Shown: one piece after another, positions 1-9,194 of the stretch
How the letters are laid out: every line of letters starts with the position of its first letter
Numbering within the stretch: position 1 is the first letter of the stretch
Assembly (NCBI RefSeq): GCF_026012395.1
Contig: NZ_BRZA01000008.1
Location: 1-64,000 of the forward strand
Length of the DNA: 64,000 bases
Direction: 5' to 3'
From: Lysinibacillus piscis
GTDB lineage: Bacteria; Bacillota; Bacilli; Bacillales_A; Planococcaceae
Notes under the pieces: model-generated
What the model saw: the letters and a program-made list of their open reading frames with translations, nothing else
Database searches by the model: none
Told to the model about the DNA's origin: nothing
Position numbers and translations under genes: made by a program

Positions 1-147
1 AATTGCTGACGCTATGTTTCACTACGCTTTCGCACAGAAAACATTGCTGGCATCATATTTTGGTATGATGTCCAAAATTGTCTTACTTTATTGATTACGC
101 TTTGTTTGTTCAGTTTTCAAGGTTCATGTTTTATCGTTTTTAGCGAC
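1..147 (-). other. 5' leader of an rRNA operon (16S gene beyond left edge)
   Basis: Read on the minus strand, this stretch holds the CCTTGAAAACTGAACAAA-type motif (105-122) that is common in Bacillus-group rRNA leaders and 16S-23S spacers. It lies downstream of two tandem promoters and runs toward position 1. In B. subtilis ygxA also lies directly beside rrnD, with the same relative direction. The 16S gene itself is not in the window, so its presence just outside is inferred. Confidence 0.7.
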
Positions 148-153
148 TTCTCT

Positions 154-278
154 ATGTTATCGCTATTCTAACAACATGTCAACAGTTTTTATAAAAACTT
201 TAATTTTGATTTTCAAAAAGAACTGCTATGTTCTTAACGACAATTAATAATATATACTATATACATAATATTCGTCAA
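154..278 (-). promoter_or_regulatory. tandem rRNA-type promoters P1 and P2
   Basis: P2 has -35 TTGACA (177-182), a 17-base spacer and -10 TAACAT (154-159). P1 has -35 TTGACG (273-278), a 16-base spacer and -10 TATATA (251-256). Two closely spaced SigA promoters before a leader are typical of rrn operons in Bacilli. The hexamers are read directly; the assignment to rRNA is inferred from context. Confidence 0.7.
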
Positions 279-437
279 CAATTTTTTTAAAATACTATTT
301 CCTCCTTAGCTTCTGCTATGTAGCTCATACACTTTTGCCTTATAAAACCCACCACCCTATAGCATATGTCATTACAATACTAGCTGTTTTTTAATCATAT
401 GCACCTTTATCTAACCGGTAATAAATATCCCCTAAAA

Positions 438-481
438 TAAAAAATGGCTTGGAGTTACCTCTATTACAAAGGCACTCCAAA
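438..481 (-). terminator. terminator of ygxA
   Basis: TTGGAGT (449-455) pairs with ACTCCAA (474-480), and the minus transcript then runs into a T-rich tract. It follows the ygxA stop codon at 496. Confidence 0.6.
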
Positions 482-495
482 CTATCTAACACGCA

Positions 496-1389
496 TTAAT
501 TTCCTCGTATTTTCTCTAGCATCGCTAAATTTACTTTATAATGTCGATGGAAAACTGCTTCACTTTTAGAAATATCTAATTCAGCTAGAATATAGCCTTT
601 CCCAACTAAATATTCAATGAAGACTTCTAAATCTACAGAGTAATTTTTAAGCTCATGATGATCGTGTAATTCCTGAATTGTCCAAAACTCTTTTGTTTGC
701 ATCACTTCTAAAATATGTCTTGCTCCATCATCTGTACGTGAATGAATTAAAAATTCACTAGCTAAAAATAACAGCTCTAATCGCTTCTCCAAAGATTCAT
801 TGCTTGTTACAAGCTCCTCGTACAACTTATAAATAGCTGGTTCAATCTTCTTTACTTGTGCCCAAACCGTTACTTCTGGGTATAAACCGCTATTAATGAT
901 AGATAATCGTCCCAAATAATGTAAAGAATCTACGACATGGCTATAAGCATCTAAATAATGCCCTTTCTCAAAATATTCTTTTCCTTCTAGATAACGACGG
1001 ATAAGTTTTGAAAATTGAATACCTATCTTGATTTTACGACCATTGAACGGAAACTCTTGCAGTTCAATTTTGAGCTTATGGAAAAATTCATTACGATCAA
1101 ATAAAACACGCCCAAAGAAAATCCAATCAACCACCTTTTTATTAGAACCAATTAGTAGCCATTTTCTTATTTGTTCTTCTGTAATTGTATGTAAAGCTAC
1201 TTTATGGTCATCATATGAATAATGTTTTGTGAAAACAGGCTGTATGGCTTCTTTGACAATAATCAATAAGATGGTATCAAACGTATCTGTGACATTACTC
1301 CGTTCATTATTTTTTTCAACTAAAATAACACCTAACGTATTCGCTTGGCTCGCTCGTTCTTGATATATCGGACGTAAAACTTGCTCCAT
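496..1389 (-). CDS. ygxA: YgxA-like nucleotidyltransferase-fold protein
   Basis: This 297-residue soluble protein starts at an ATG with a GAGGGGG ribosome binding site 7 bases upstream. It resembles B. subtilis YgxA, annotated as a nucleotidyltransferase-like protein of unknown substrate; I see no clear catalytic GS-DxD motif. The context is strong: ygxA sits between ygzB and an rRNA operon, as in B. subtilis. The family's function is not known, and proximity to rRNA genes may be only positional. Confidence 0.75.
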   Translation of the reverse strand: MEQVLRPIYQERASQANTLGVILVEKNNERSNVTDTFDTILLIIVKEAIQPVFTKHYSYDDHKVALHTITEEQIRKWLLIGSNKKVVDWIFFGRVLFDRNEFFHKLKIELQEFPFNGRKIKIGIQFSKLIRRYLEGKEYFEKGHYLDAYSHVVDSLHYLGRLSIINSGLYPEVTVWAQVKKIEPAIYKLYEELVTSNESLEKRLELLFLASEFLIHSRTDDGARHILEVMQTKEFWTIQELHDHHELKNYSVDLEVFIEYLVGKGYILAELDISKSEAVFHRHYKVNLAMLEKIRGN

Positions 1390-1529
1390 TTCTAATCCCC
1401 CTCTCTAAATACTCGTGTTAAAAATTCGACATCTCTTCAAAAGATTCCTTCTTTCTAAGCACTCAATGCTAAAACACGAACGACTTATATGGTATAGTAG
1501 ATTTTAGATTGGGAGGTAGGTTATTTAAC

Positions 1530-1883
1530 ATGAAACCTTACAAAAATAAAATCAATAAAATCCGTTCATTTGCTCTAGCACTTATTTTTATAGGCTTTGT
1601 GGTTATGTATGGAGGTATCTTCTTTAAAAACCATCCAGTGCTCGTTTTAATTTTCATGACGCTTGGCGTGCTATGTATTATCGGTAGTACAGTTGTTTAC
1701 GCATGGATTGGACTATTATCAACACGTGCTGTTCAAGTAGAATGTCCAAATTGTCATAAGCATACCAAAGTATTAGGTCGTGTAGATATGTGTATGTATT
1801 GCAACGAGCCATTAACATTGGATCCAACACTTGAAGGAAAAGAGTTTGACCAATCTTATAATACCAAGAAAAAAAACTCCTAG
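1530..1883 (+). CDS. ygzB: YgzB family membrane protein with zinc ribbon
   Basis: A 117-residue protein with two N-terminal membrane segments (about residues 12-32 and 38-60), then a CPNCHK...CMYCNE pair of CxxC motifs that probably bind zinc. A TTG further upstream (1509) would extend the frame, but the GGGAGGT ribosome binding site (1511-1517) lies inside that extension. The ATG at 1530 therefore fits better and gives the length I recall for B. subtilis YgzB. It is convergent with perR and lies between perR and ygxA, as in B. subtilis. Function unknown. Confidence 0.85.
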   Translation: MKPYKNKINKIRSFALALIFIGFVVMYGGIFFKNHPVLVLIFMTLGVLCIIGSTVVYAWIGLLSTRAVQVECPNCHKHTKVLGRVDMCMYCNEPLTLDPTLEGKEFDQSYNTKKKNS

Positions 1884-1908
1884 CCCATTAAGAAGCTAGG
1901 AGTTTTTT
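1873..1908. terminator. bidirectional terminator between ygzB and perR
   Basis: AAAACTCCTAGC (1873-1884) pairs perfectly with GCTAGGAGTTTT (1895-1906), with A and T tracts on either side. It overlaps the ygzB stop codon and abuts the perR stop codon, so it probably serves both genes. Confidence 0.85.
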
Positions 1909-2351
1909 CATTGTACATTAGTAGAAACTGCTTTACACGTAGCACAAGTGCCGTATAGTTCTAAACGATGCGAGTGCACATCAAACCCTGTTACTTGCGA
2001 TGCAAAATGTTCGATTTCATCAAGACCTGGATAATGAAAATCGACTATTTTTCCACAGCATTCACAAATCATATGGTAGTGATCATTTGTCACAAAATCA
2101 AAGCGACTAGAGGCATCACCATATGTTAGCTCTTTCACAAGACCGACTTCGCGAAAAACACGCAAATTATTATAAACAGTTGCCACACTCATATTCGGAA
2201 ATCTGCCTTCAAGAGCTTTGTAAATTTCATCGGCAGTTGGATGTGCCATTGATTGAATTAAATATTCTAAAATCGCATGACGTTGAGGCGTAATGCGTAC
2301 ACCAGTGGTTTTTAACGTGTCAAGTGCATCTTGTAAATGCGTTGTAGACAT
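1908..2351 (-). CDS. perR: peroxide-sensing repressor PerR (Fur family)
   Basis: PerR represses peroxide-stress genes and senses H2O2 by metal-catalysed oxidation of histidine ligands. The protein carries the winged-helix [11 protein letters not shown] recognition region and both CxxC zinc pairs. The start was chosen at the second in-frame ATG (2351), because the AGAGGTG site is 7 bases from it but only 1 base from the ATG at 2357. With that start the regulatory ligands fall at H37, D85, H91, H93 and D104 and the zinc cysteines at 96, 99, 136 and 139, exactly the B. subtilis PerR numbering. Its own promoter has a Per box. Confidence 0.95.
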   Translation of the reverse strand: MSTTHLQDALDTLKTTGVRITPQRHAILEYLIQSMAHPTADEIYKALEGRFPNMSVATVYNNLRVFREVGLVKELTYGDASSRFDFVTNDHYHMICECCGKIVDFHYPGLDEIEHFASQVTGFDVHSHRLELYGTCATCKAVSTNVQ

Positions 2352-2383
2352 CGTCATGCACCTCTTTCATAAAGATTATTATT

Positions 2384-2430
2384 TTATAATTGTTATAATT
2401 AGTGTATATAATGAGACTTACTTCTGTCAA
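2384..2430 (-). promoter_or_regulatory. perR promoter with Per box (autoregulation)
   Basis: On the minus strand there is -35 TTGACA (2425-2430), a 16-base spacer and -10 TATACA (2403-2408). Just downstream, over the expected start of transcription, lies TTATAATTGTTATAA (2384-2398), one mismatch from the Per box TTATAATNATTATAA. This placement predicts repression by PerR of its own gene. Confidence 0.8.
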
Positions 2431-2440
2431 TATTCAGCTA

Positions 2441-3385
2441 TCAATATCCTCGTGATAAGTCTAGTAAATTTTCTAAATCTCCTTCACCACGTAACCACTT
2501 TGCCAAATTCGGTTTAAAAATAGCTAAGCTTCTTTCTACATAACGTGAGGAATGGCTAGAAATATGAGGTGAGATGATAACATTTGGTAACGACCATAAA
2601 GGATTATCAGCTGTCAAAGGCTCCTGCTCAAACACATCTAGTACAGCATAGCCAATCTCCTGTGCCTTCATTGCATGCAGCAGTACATGTTCTTCTACTA
2701 AATTACCACGTCCAAAGTTCATGAAAATGGCACTATTTTTCATTGCACGGAAATGCACTTCAGTCAGTAAATGTGTTGTTTCCGCTGTCTTTGGTAAAAC
2801 GGCAATGACAATATCTGCTTGCGGTAAAACATCTGTTAGCTGTGTAAAGTTTGTCATACTGTCCATGTAAGGAGCTGTTTGACCTGAACGATTACAGCCA
2901 ATTGTTTTGACACCAAATGCTTGCAATAAACGCCCAATCTCTGAGCCGATTGCACCTGGACCTAAAATAAGTGCTGTACTACCATATAATTCAGATTGCT
3001 TCGCTTTTTTCGACCATTCACTCTTTTGCTGCTGTTCATATATCCAAGGTATCGCACGCTTCAATGCCAAAATGTGTGCGAGCACGGATTCTGCCATTGG
3101 CGTTTTATGAATTCCTCGCACATTCGAGACAATAATACTGCGTTCCATAATCGCCTGTGCTGGTAATTTTTCAATTCCCGCAGAAGCAACGAAAATCCAT
3201 TTCAAATTAGGTGCATACTGTAGGGCCTCCTCTGTTACATCTTCTCCATATGTAACAAGCACATCTGCTTGGGTCAATTCCTCATGTGATAAACGACGTT
3301 CAAACACAAAATGGACTTGTGGAAATTCTGCTAGTAATGACTCACATAAATCAGGTCGTGGTTCAAATGTAAAATAGATTCTCAT
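2441..3385 (-). CDS. D-isomer-specific 2-hydroxyacid dehydrogenase family protein
   Basis: A 314-residue NAD(P)-dependent oxidoreductase that should interconvert a 2-keto acid and a D-2-hydroxy acid. The Rossmann motif GPGAIG (G142, G144, G147) and the catalytic triad R226 (FGRGN), E255 (FEQEP) and H274 (SPHISSH) are all visible. Its ATG overlaps the bcp stop by four bases, so the two are translationally coupled. The stop lies only 11 bases before the perR -35 box with no terminator between, so read-through into perR is possible. The substrate cannot be told from sequence. Confidence 0.85.
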   Translation of the reverse strand: MRIYFTFEPRPDLCESLLAEFPQVHFVFERRLSHEELTQADVLVTYGEDVTEEALQYAPNLKWIFVASAGIEKLPAQAIMERSIIVSNVRGIHKTPMAESVLAHILALKRAIPWIYEQQQKSEWSKKAKQSELYGSTALILGPGAIGSEIGRLLQAFGVKTIGCNRSGQTAPYMDSMTNFTQLTDVLPQADIVIAVLPKTAETTHLLTEVHFRAMKNSAIFMNFGRGNLVEEHVLLHAMKAQEIGYAVLDVFEQEPLTADNPLWSLPNVIISPHISSHSSRYVERSLAIFKPNLAKWLRGEGDLENLLDLSRGY

Positions 3386-3858
3386 TGTATTCCCTCCAAC
3401 TGTGCTAAAAATGTATAAACCTCTTCAATATGATTTTTCACACGCACTTTACGCCAAGATTTAACTAAACAACCTTGTGGATCAATCAAAAATGTTGAAC
3501 GCTCCACACCCATAAATTCTCGCCCATACATTTTCTTTAACACCCACACACCATAAGCCTCCGCTGTTTGATGTTCACTATCTACTAGTAATGAAAATGG
3601 CAAGCCATGTTTATCGATAAATTTTACATGTCGCTTTGCATCATCAAGGCTTACACCAAGTACAACTGCATTTAATCGGCTAAAATCCTCATGTTTATCT
3701 CGAAAATCACAAGCCTCCGTTGTGCAGCCCTGTGTCATATCTTTTGGATAAAAGTATAAAATAACATACTTCCCTTGAAAATCAGCTAAGCTCACCATTT
3801 CTTCCTTTTCATTAAGCAATGAAAACGCAGGTGCTTTATTTCCTTCTATTAAACTCAT
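3382..3858 (-). CDS. bcp: thioredoxin-dependent peroxiredoxin (Bcp/PrxQ type)
   Basis: A 158-residue peroxiredoxin that reduces peroxides with a thiol donor. The motif DMTQGCTTEAC holds the peroxidatic Cys (C45) and the resolving Cys five residues later (C50), the PrxQ arrangement. Three ATGs occur in a row; the one at 3858 is 8 bases from AGGAGG (3867-3872) and is preferred over 3861 and 3864. It corresponds to B. subtilis YgaF, which also lies between gsaB and perR. It is divergent from gsaB and co-transcribed with the dehydrogenase. Confidence 0.9.
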   Translation of the reverse strand: MSLIEGNKAPAFSLLNEKEEMVSLADFQGKYVILYFYPKDMTQGCTTEACDFRDKHEDFSRLNAVVLGVSLDDAKRHVKFIDKHGLPFSLLVDSEHQTAEAYGVWVLKKMYGREFMGVERSTFLIDPQGCLVKSWRKVRVKNHIEEVYTFLAQLEGIQ

Positions 3859-3901
3859 CATCATTACCTCCTATACTCTCTCTATTTTACGCTAAAAATC
3901 T

Positions 3902-3931
3902 TTGGATTTCTTGTTATATTAGGTCTACAAT
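3902..3931 (+). promoter_or_regulatory. candidate gsaB promoter
   Basis: TTGGAT (3902-3907), 18 bases, TACAAT (3926-3931), about 30 bases upstream of the gsaB ATG. The -10 is good and the -35 is moderate. Confidence 0.45.
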
Positions 3932-3963
3932 AGAGGAGTTATGAAGTTAGGAGGCAACTATTT

Positions 3964-5250
3964 ATGAAACATACAAAATCTGAAACACTGCACGCTGAAG
4001 CACTACAACATATTGTGGGTGGTGTAAACAGCCCTTCTCGTTCTTATAAAGGCGTAGGTGGGGGCTCACCTGTCGCAATGGCTCGTGGTAAAGGCGCTTA
4101 TTTTTGGGATGTAGACGGCAACCGCTATATCGATTATTTAGCGGCTTATGGTCCAATTGTTACTGGACATGGCCATCCACATATCGCAAAGGCAATTACA
4201 CATGCTGCTGAAAATGGTACGTTATTTGGTACACCAACAGAATATGAAGTAACATTTGCTAAAATGTTAAAAGAAGCGATTCCTTCTATGGATAAGGTAC
4301 GTTTTAATAATTCTGGTACAGAAGCTGTGATGACCACTATTCGTATTGCTCGTGCTTATACAGGACGCACAAAAATTATGAAGTTCGCTGGTTGCTATCA
4401 TGGGCACTTCGATTTAGTTTTAGTAGCTGCTGGTTCTGGTCCCGCTACATTAGGTACACCTGATTCAGCAGGTGTGACAACATCAACAGCAGAGGAAGTC
4501 ATCACAGTGCCATTTAATAATCCTGAAGCATTTATGGAAGCAATGGATAAATGGGGCGAGCAAATTGCTGCGATTTTAATTGAGCCGATTGTTGGAAACT
4601 TCGGTATTGTTGAGCCGAACGCTGGCTTCCTTGAGCTAGTACACGCTACAGCTACAGAAAAAGGGGCATTAACGATTCACGATGAGGTCATTACTGCATT
4701 CCGCTTCCATTATGGTGGTGCTCAAAATTTACTTGGCTTAACACCTGATTTAACGGCGCTTGGTAAGGTAATCGGTGGGGGCTTACCAATTGGGGCATAT
4801 GGTGGTCGCAAAGAGGTTATGGATACGGTCGCACCATTAGGGCCAGCCTACCAAGCTGGTACAATGGCTGGTAACCCTGCCTCGATGCAAGCAGGTATTG
4901 CCTGCCTAGAAGTGCTACAAACACCAGGTATTTATGATGAAATGGACCGCCTTGGTGCACTACTAGAAGAAGGCATCTTAGCGGCTGCACAAAAACATCA
5001 TGTCACAATTACTGTCAATCGTTTAAAAGGCGCATTAACAATTTACTTTACAGACGTGAAAGTTGAAAATTATGAGCAAGCGGAAAATTCAAATGGTGAA
5101 ATTTTTGGTCGCTTCTTTAAATTAATGTTAGCGCAAGGTATTAATTTAGCACCTTCTAAATATGAGGCATGGTTCTTAACTACCGAACATACAGAAGCAG
5201 ATATTCATGAAACGATTCAAGCTGTCGATTACGCATTTTCACAGTTATAA
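3964..5250 (+). CDS. gsaB: glutamate-1-semialdehyde 2,1-aminomutase
   Basis: A PLP enzyme that moves the amino group of glutamate-1-semialdehyde to give 5-aminolevulinate, the first committed tetrapyrrole precursor. The 428-residue length and the GGVNSPSR start, NSGTEAVM and CYHGHFD motifs are typical; the PLP lysine is K268 in [19 protein letters not shown]. The ATG follows AGGAGG by 9 bases. The other haem-branch genes are not here, so this is the stand-alone GsaB paralogue found beside ygaF and perR in B. subtilis rather than the hemL of the hem operon. Confidence 0.92.
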   Translation: MKHTKSETLHAEALQHIVGGVNSPSRSYKGVGGGSPVAMARGKGAYFWDVDGNRYIDYLAAYGPIVTGHGHPHIAKAITHAAENGTLFGTPTEYEVTFAKMLKEAIPSMDKVRFNNSGTEAVMTTIRIARAYTGRTKIMKFAGCYHGHFDLVLVAAGSGPATLGTPDSAGVTTSTAEEVITVPFNNPEAFMEAMDKWGEQIAAILIEPIVGNFGIVEPNAGFLELVHATATEKGALTIHDEVITAFRFHYGGAQNLLGLTPDLTALGKVIGGGLPIGAYGGRKEVMDTVAPLGPAYQAGTMAGNPASMQAGIACLEVLQTPGIYDEMDRLGALLEEGILAAAQKHHVTITVNRLKGALTIYFTDVKVENYEQAENSNGEIFGRFFKLMLAQGINLAPSKYEAWFLTTEHTEADIHETIQAVDYAFSQL

Positions 5251-5255
5251 AGAAA

Positions 5256-5288
5256 ACGACGACTCTTACATACTAGGAGTCGTTTTTT
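5256..5288 (+). terminator. gsaB terminator
   Basis: ACGACTC (5259-5265) pairs with GAGTCGT (5277-5283), followed by a run of T. Confidence 0.75.
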
Positions 5289-5373
5289 CATGGCATATCC
5301 ATGTATTTTCTGAGCACTTCCCCTTATAATGTATAGAAGTTGAATTTTGATATAGAAAGGACAGCTATCGTCT

Positions 5374-6462
5374 ATGAAATTAGGTGCCCGTATATTTAAA
5401 ACAGGTGTCGCCATTGTTTTCGCCTTATTTGCAGCAGAACTATTGCACTTACCATCTCCTGTCTTTGCTGGTATTGCAGCTATTTTTGCTATTCAACCAT
5501 CCATTTATCGCTCCTATCAAACCATTGTAGAGCAAATACAAGCAAATATCATTGGTGCTACAATTGCCGTAAGCTTTGGCTTACTTTTCGGCCATCATGT
5601 TGTCGCCATTGGTATTGCAGTCATTATAACACTCGGCTTAATGATAAAATTTAAGCTAGAAAAATCTTTATCATTAGCACTTGTAACGGTTGTAGCGATT
5701 ATGGAAATTCAAGGAGATGACTTCTTGACATTCGGTTTAATTCGCTTTACAACGATCTTAGTTGGGGTACTTGCAGCTTTTATCGTCAACCTATTTTTCT
5801 TACCACCGAAATATGAGGCAAAGCTATTTCATAAAATTTATATGTTACAGGATGATATTATTCGTTGGACTCGATTAGCTGTACGACAAGCATCTGAACA
5901 TACATCCACAAAAGCTGCTTTAAGTAAATTTAAAGGTCGTATGACACGTGTTGACCTATTATATGAATTGTATAAAGAAGAACGTAATTACTTAAAACAT
6001 AAAACGTACGTGAAAGCCCGCAAGCTCGTTGTCTATCGTCAAATGATTGTTACTTCTAAAAAAAGCTTGGAGTTATTGCAACGCTTGCATAAGCATGAAA
6101 ATGAATTAGCACCATTACCGACGCAATTTCATCTCATGATTCAGGAACGTTTGGATTTTTTGCTCACCTATCACGAACAGCTCTTGCTGAAATATACAGG
6201 CAAGCTCAAGCCCGAGCATTCCGAATGGAGTAAAAATATCGATTACATTCAGCGTAATGAATTAATGGAAATTTTCATTCAACAAATAACGGTAGCTCGT
6301 GAAGAAGATGAGACGGAGTTTTCAAGCTATCACTTGCTTTATATTTTATCTCGTATTTTAGATTATGAGGAAAACCTAGAGCATCTAGATACACTCATCG
6401 TGTCCTATCAAAATTACCATGGGCAAGAGCTTGACGTAGAGTTAGAGGAGGATTTTTCATAA
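5374..6462 (+). CDS. ygaE: YgaE-like aromatic-acid exporter family (ArAE_1/FUSC-like) membrane protein
   Basis: A 362-residue protein whose first half (about residues 8-140) is four to five hydrophobic membrane helices and whose second half is a soluble, charged helical domain, the layout of ArAE_1 plus ArAE_1_C. Family members are predicted transporters of organic acids, with no firmly known substrate. Position next to gsaB matches B. subtilis ygaE. This is the last gene of the conserved block before the Ter cluster, and the synteny with B. subtilis breaks here. Confidence 0.8.
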   Translation: MKLGARIFKTGVAIVFALFAAELLHLPSPVFAGIAAIFAIQPSIYRSYQTIVEQIQANIIGATIAVSFGLLFGHHVVAIGIAVIITLGLMIKFKLEKSLSLALVTVVAIMEIQGDDFLTFGLIRFTTILVGVLAAFIVNLFFLPPKYEAKLFHKIYMLQDDIIRWTRLAVRQASEHTSTKAALSKFKGRMTRVDLLYELYKEERNYLKHKTYVKARKLVVYRQMIVTSKKSLELLQRLHKHENELAPLPTQFHLMIQERLDFLLTYHEQLLLKYTGKLKPEHSEWSKNIDYIQRNELMEIFIQQITVAREEDETEFSSYHLLYILSRILDYEENLEHLDTLIVSYQNYHGQELDVELEEDFS

Positions 6463-6464
6463 TC

Positions 6465-6498
6465 AAAATCCCTGTCACAGCAGTGAACAGGGATTTTC
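6465..6498. terminator. bidirectional terminator between ygaE and telA
   Basis: AAAATCCCTGT (6465-6475) pairs with ACAGGGATTTT (6487-6497), with an inner CAC/GTG extension. It lies between the convergent ygaE and telA stop codons. Confidence 0.85.
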
Positions 6499-7518
6499 TT
6501 ATGGCTGTAATGTCATTAATTGTTGCTCGATTTGTTGTTGCTTTGTTGTTTGCTCATCACGTAATTGACGATAGTCTGCAATGCCAATCATCAGTGTCTC
6601 CCAAATATCCTCAAGCGATAGTGTGCTGTCTGTTTGCTGAGCCATCATCATGCTTAATTGCACAGCGTCTGCATTAGCACCGCCAAATTGATGCATTCGT
6701 TTTTCAAATGCTGCGGCAGAATTTTGCTGTAATTGCTGTTTTTTATTTTGAATCGCATTCATCATCCCCAGTTTAAAGACAGGAATGGTCTTCACAAAGG
6801 CATTGTTAATTTGCTCGATTAATTGATGATTGCCTTGACGTAGCATTTCAATTTGTGGTGCTGCTAAAATCGCCACCATACGTGATTTTTCAAGCTCATC
6901 TATTTTCTGTGCTAATAACTCAGCACTATTTTGTAAAGTCGTCAGTTCCATTTGAGCCATTTGATTACCTGACATACTTTGCTTTTCATACATCGGCATT
7001 AAAGTTGTTTGTATTTCCTCTAGTTTCATCTCCGCTGCCACACTGTATTTCTCCAATTCCAAATAATACTGGATGTCTTCATTATACAATTGAGCAAGCA
7101 TTCGATTATCCTGTGCTAATGTATCTTCCATTACAACAAATTGATAATGGATTTTCTCAATATCTCGACTAATAATAGGATAACTCGCCAATATATCTTC
7201 CTCTTTTTTGGCAGGTCGTTTAAAAAACTTTTTGAAAAAGCCTTTTTCCTCTGTCGACTCTTGACGATCAAATTTCACAAGTAAGTCTTCTAATTGCTTC
7301 AATAATGCACTGGAGTCATTTGCCTTGGAAGTCGCTAACATTTGCAACATTCGATCAGAAAATTGTGCTAACTTTATCGCAGGCTCTTTCCCTAGTGCCA
7401 TCACATCCATCTGATTTTTAATATTGAGATGATTGGCGATTTGTTGTACTTCCGCACTTTGTCGTAATTGTTGTTTGACCGTTACTGCTAATTCAGGGGT
7501 TAACTGTTCAAGCCTCAC
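6499..7518 (-). CDS. yceH: TelA/YceH family toxic-anion resistance protein
   Basis: A 339-residue, almost wholly alpha-helical cytoplasmic protein of the TelA family (PF05816), named for plasmid tellurite resistance; the biochemical role is unknown. It starts at a GTG with GGAGGAGG 7 bases upstream. There are no membrane segments, and long coiled-coil stretches run through the middle and C-terminal thirds. It is the last gene of the Ter cluster, 15 bases after the yceG stop, the yceG-yceH order of B. subtilis. A basic segment (KKFFKRPAKK, about residue 97) may contact nucleic acid or membrane, which is only a guess. Confidence 0.85.
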   Translation of the reverse strand: MRLEQLTPELAVTVKQQLRQSAEVQQIANHLNIKNQMDVMALGKEPAIKLAQFSDRMLQMLATSKANDSSALLKQLEDLLVKFDRQESTEEKGFFKKFFKRPAKKEEDILASYPIISRDIEKIHYQFVVMEDTLAQDNRMLAQLYNEDIQYYLELEKYSVAAEMKLEEIQTTLMPMYEKQSMSGNQMAQMELTTLQNSAELLAQKIDELEKSRMVAILAAPQIEMLRQGNHQLIEQINNAFVKTIPVFKLGMMNAIQNKKQQLQQNSAAAFEKRMHQFGGANADAVQLSMMMAQQTDSTLSLEDIWETLMIGIADYRQLRDEQTTKQQQIEQQLMTLQP

Positions 7519-7533
7519 GATAAGCCCTCCTCC

Positions 7534-9171
7534 TCACGAATCAAAAAAGCGATTAAATAATTTCTTTATACCCTTTTCGGCTGTTGGCTTTTGTTTTTTA
7601 GGTGCTTCATACTGTAGGTCAAATACCATTTGCTCTAAACGATGCACATCAAACGTATCTTCTTGTAAATGCTTTTCCATATCTAATTGCCCTGTTGGAT
7701 TGTAATGAACAATGTCCACACCAAAGCGATTCAAAAATGCTAATAGCACAACATCTTCACGGGTTAACATAGGTTGCTCTGGCGCTTGATAGAGCACGAT
7801 TTTAGGTATATCTTGCGCATAATCAAAGCCTTGTAGCAGTCGCAATATTTCTTCAGGAATCATGGTTAGTTGCTTAAATACAAATAATTGCAGTTCATAT
7901 AAAGATTCATTTGGTTGTTGCTTCAATATTGGCTGCTCACAAACCATTTTCATCGTATATGCAATAGCTCGCTGTAGCTCAAATGTCAACGTATCATATT
8001 GCCACCAATCGCTTTGCATAATGCGGTCCACAGATAATTCTCCATTTACTAAGCAATGCTGATAGTGGAAATGAAAATTAGCTTTACTTGTTTTTGTATA
8101 TGGGAATTTTTGCACAAATAAAGTAAACGGACTAACTACTAGCTGATGAAGCATATCCCAATAGTCTTCCCGTCTATTCGTCACACCACTCACTTTCGCA
8201 AAAATAACAGGAATCACGATTTCTTGATTTACAACCTCAAAGCTAGGGCGAACCATCGCTTTTTCATGGGCATAAATCAAAATGTCATCATAGGTCATAC
8301 GCAATGTTAATGCACGTGGCATACACTCCTGAAACTGCCATGCGCGATAAACACCTGATGACTGATTGTGCATTAATTGCTCAAAATGCTGACTAGAACG
8401 GTAGCCCACTGTTGCCTGACGATCACGTAATTTATCAGGGAATGGCTGTAATGCTGTTTGGTTCACATAATCATGTGTAATCGAAAAAGCATTTGTTGTA
8501 TCAATGCCAGCAAATGCATCATCCTTATTTGGATGAAAAATTAACACATCACAGCCAAGTTCCATCAATAATAATAAAAAGTAACTTTGGCTCAACGTCA
8601 ACTCCCCATACCAAACAACCTTCGGAAAATCATCTGTTGGGCTCATTTCCTTTGTCCAAATAATCCAATGATTTTTAAGCCACTTCACCATATCAATTAA
8701 GAAACGCCTGAACTCATTCGACATTAACCCTAATGCTTGCTGTTGTTGAAAACGTTCGACTACTCGAATCGTCGCAAGCTGTAAATGGCGATTTATCTCC
8801 GTATGATCATGCTTGGGTATTAACTGATGCCCATACATCATGGCAATTAATCGATTAATGGATAAACCTTTTGATGTTTGCTGGTGCTGCGATAGAATAT
8901 GCTGTAATGCTTGAAAATCCTGCTGTTCAATATGCTTATTCAATTCTTCGCTTAAAATATGAATAGTAGGTTGCTGTGCCAAAGTATATAGCTGATTAAA
9001 ATAGTCATCCTCTTCTACAGGCACACCAAGTACACGCACTGCAATACGACTAAATTGAATATGCTGTGCTGTTTCTTCATAAAATGGTCGATTTTTCGGT
9101 GAATCTTGAAACGCTTGGAGCCAATCCATTGGCTCTCGCTCCAAAATTGCTTGTATTGCTCGTACTTGCAT
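7534..9171 (-). CDS. yceG: YceG family protein of the Ter cluster
   Basis: The start is the ATG at 9171, with GGGAGGTG 8 bases upstream; the frame stays open to 9288 but that part has no ribosome binding site and overlaps the HAD gene. The 545-residue product matches YceG (PF14266), a large protein found only with TerD/TelA systems and of unknown function. I see no Walker or other catalytic motif. The C-terminal KKLFNRFFDS tail is basic and amphipathic. It lies between the HAD gene and telA. Confidence 0.8.
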   Translation of the reverse strand: MQVRAIQAILEREPMDWLQAFQDSPKNRPFYEETAQHIQFSRIAVRVLGVPVEEDDYFNQLYTLAQQPTIHILSEELNKHIEQQDFQALQHILSQHQQTSKGLSINRLIAMMYGHQLIPKHDHTEINRHLQLATIRVVERFQQQQALGLMSNEFRRFLIDMVKWLKNHWIIWTKEMSPTDDFPKVVWYGELTLSQSYFLLLLMELGCDVLIFHPNKDDAFAGIDTTNAFSITHDYVNQTALQPFPDKLRDRQATVGYRSSQHFEQLMHNQSSGVYRAWQFQECMPRALTLRMTYDDILIYAHEKAMVRPSFEVVNQEIVIPVIFAKVSGVTNRREDYWDMLHQLVVSPFTLFVQKFPYTKTSKANFHFHYQHCLVNGELSVDRIMQSDWWQYDTLTFELQRAIAYTMKMVCEQPILKQQPNESLYELQLFVFKQLTMIPEEILRLLQGFDYAQDIPKIVLYQAPEQPMLTREDVVLLAFLNRFGVDIVHYNPTGQLDMEKHLQEDTFDVHRLEQMVFDLQYEAPKKQKPTAEKGIKKLFNRFFDS

Positions 9172-9194
9172 ACAAACGCCACCTCCCCTGAAAT

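Noticed and set aside
1028..1222. Plus-strand frame inside ygxA
   Set aside because: Lies wholly within a well-supported gene on the other strand, with no ribosome binding site. The same holds for the other antisense frames inside perR, gsaB, the ABC genes, sbcC and ampS.
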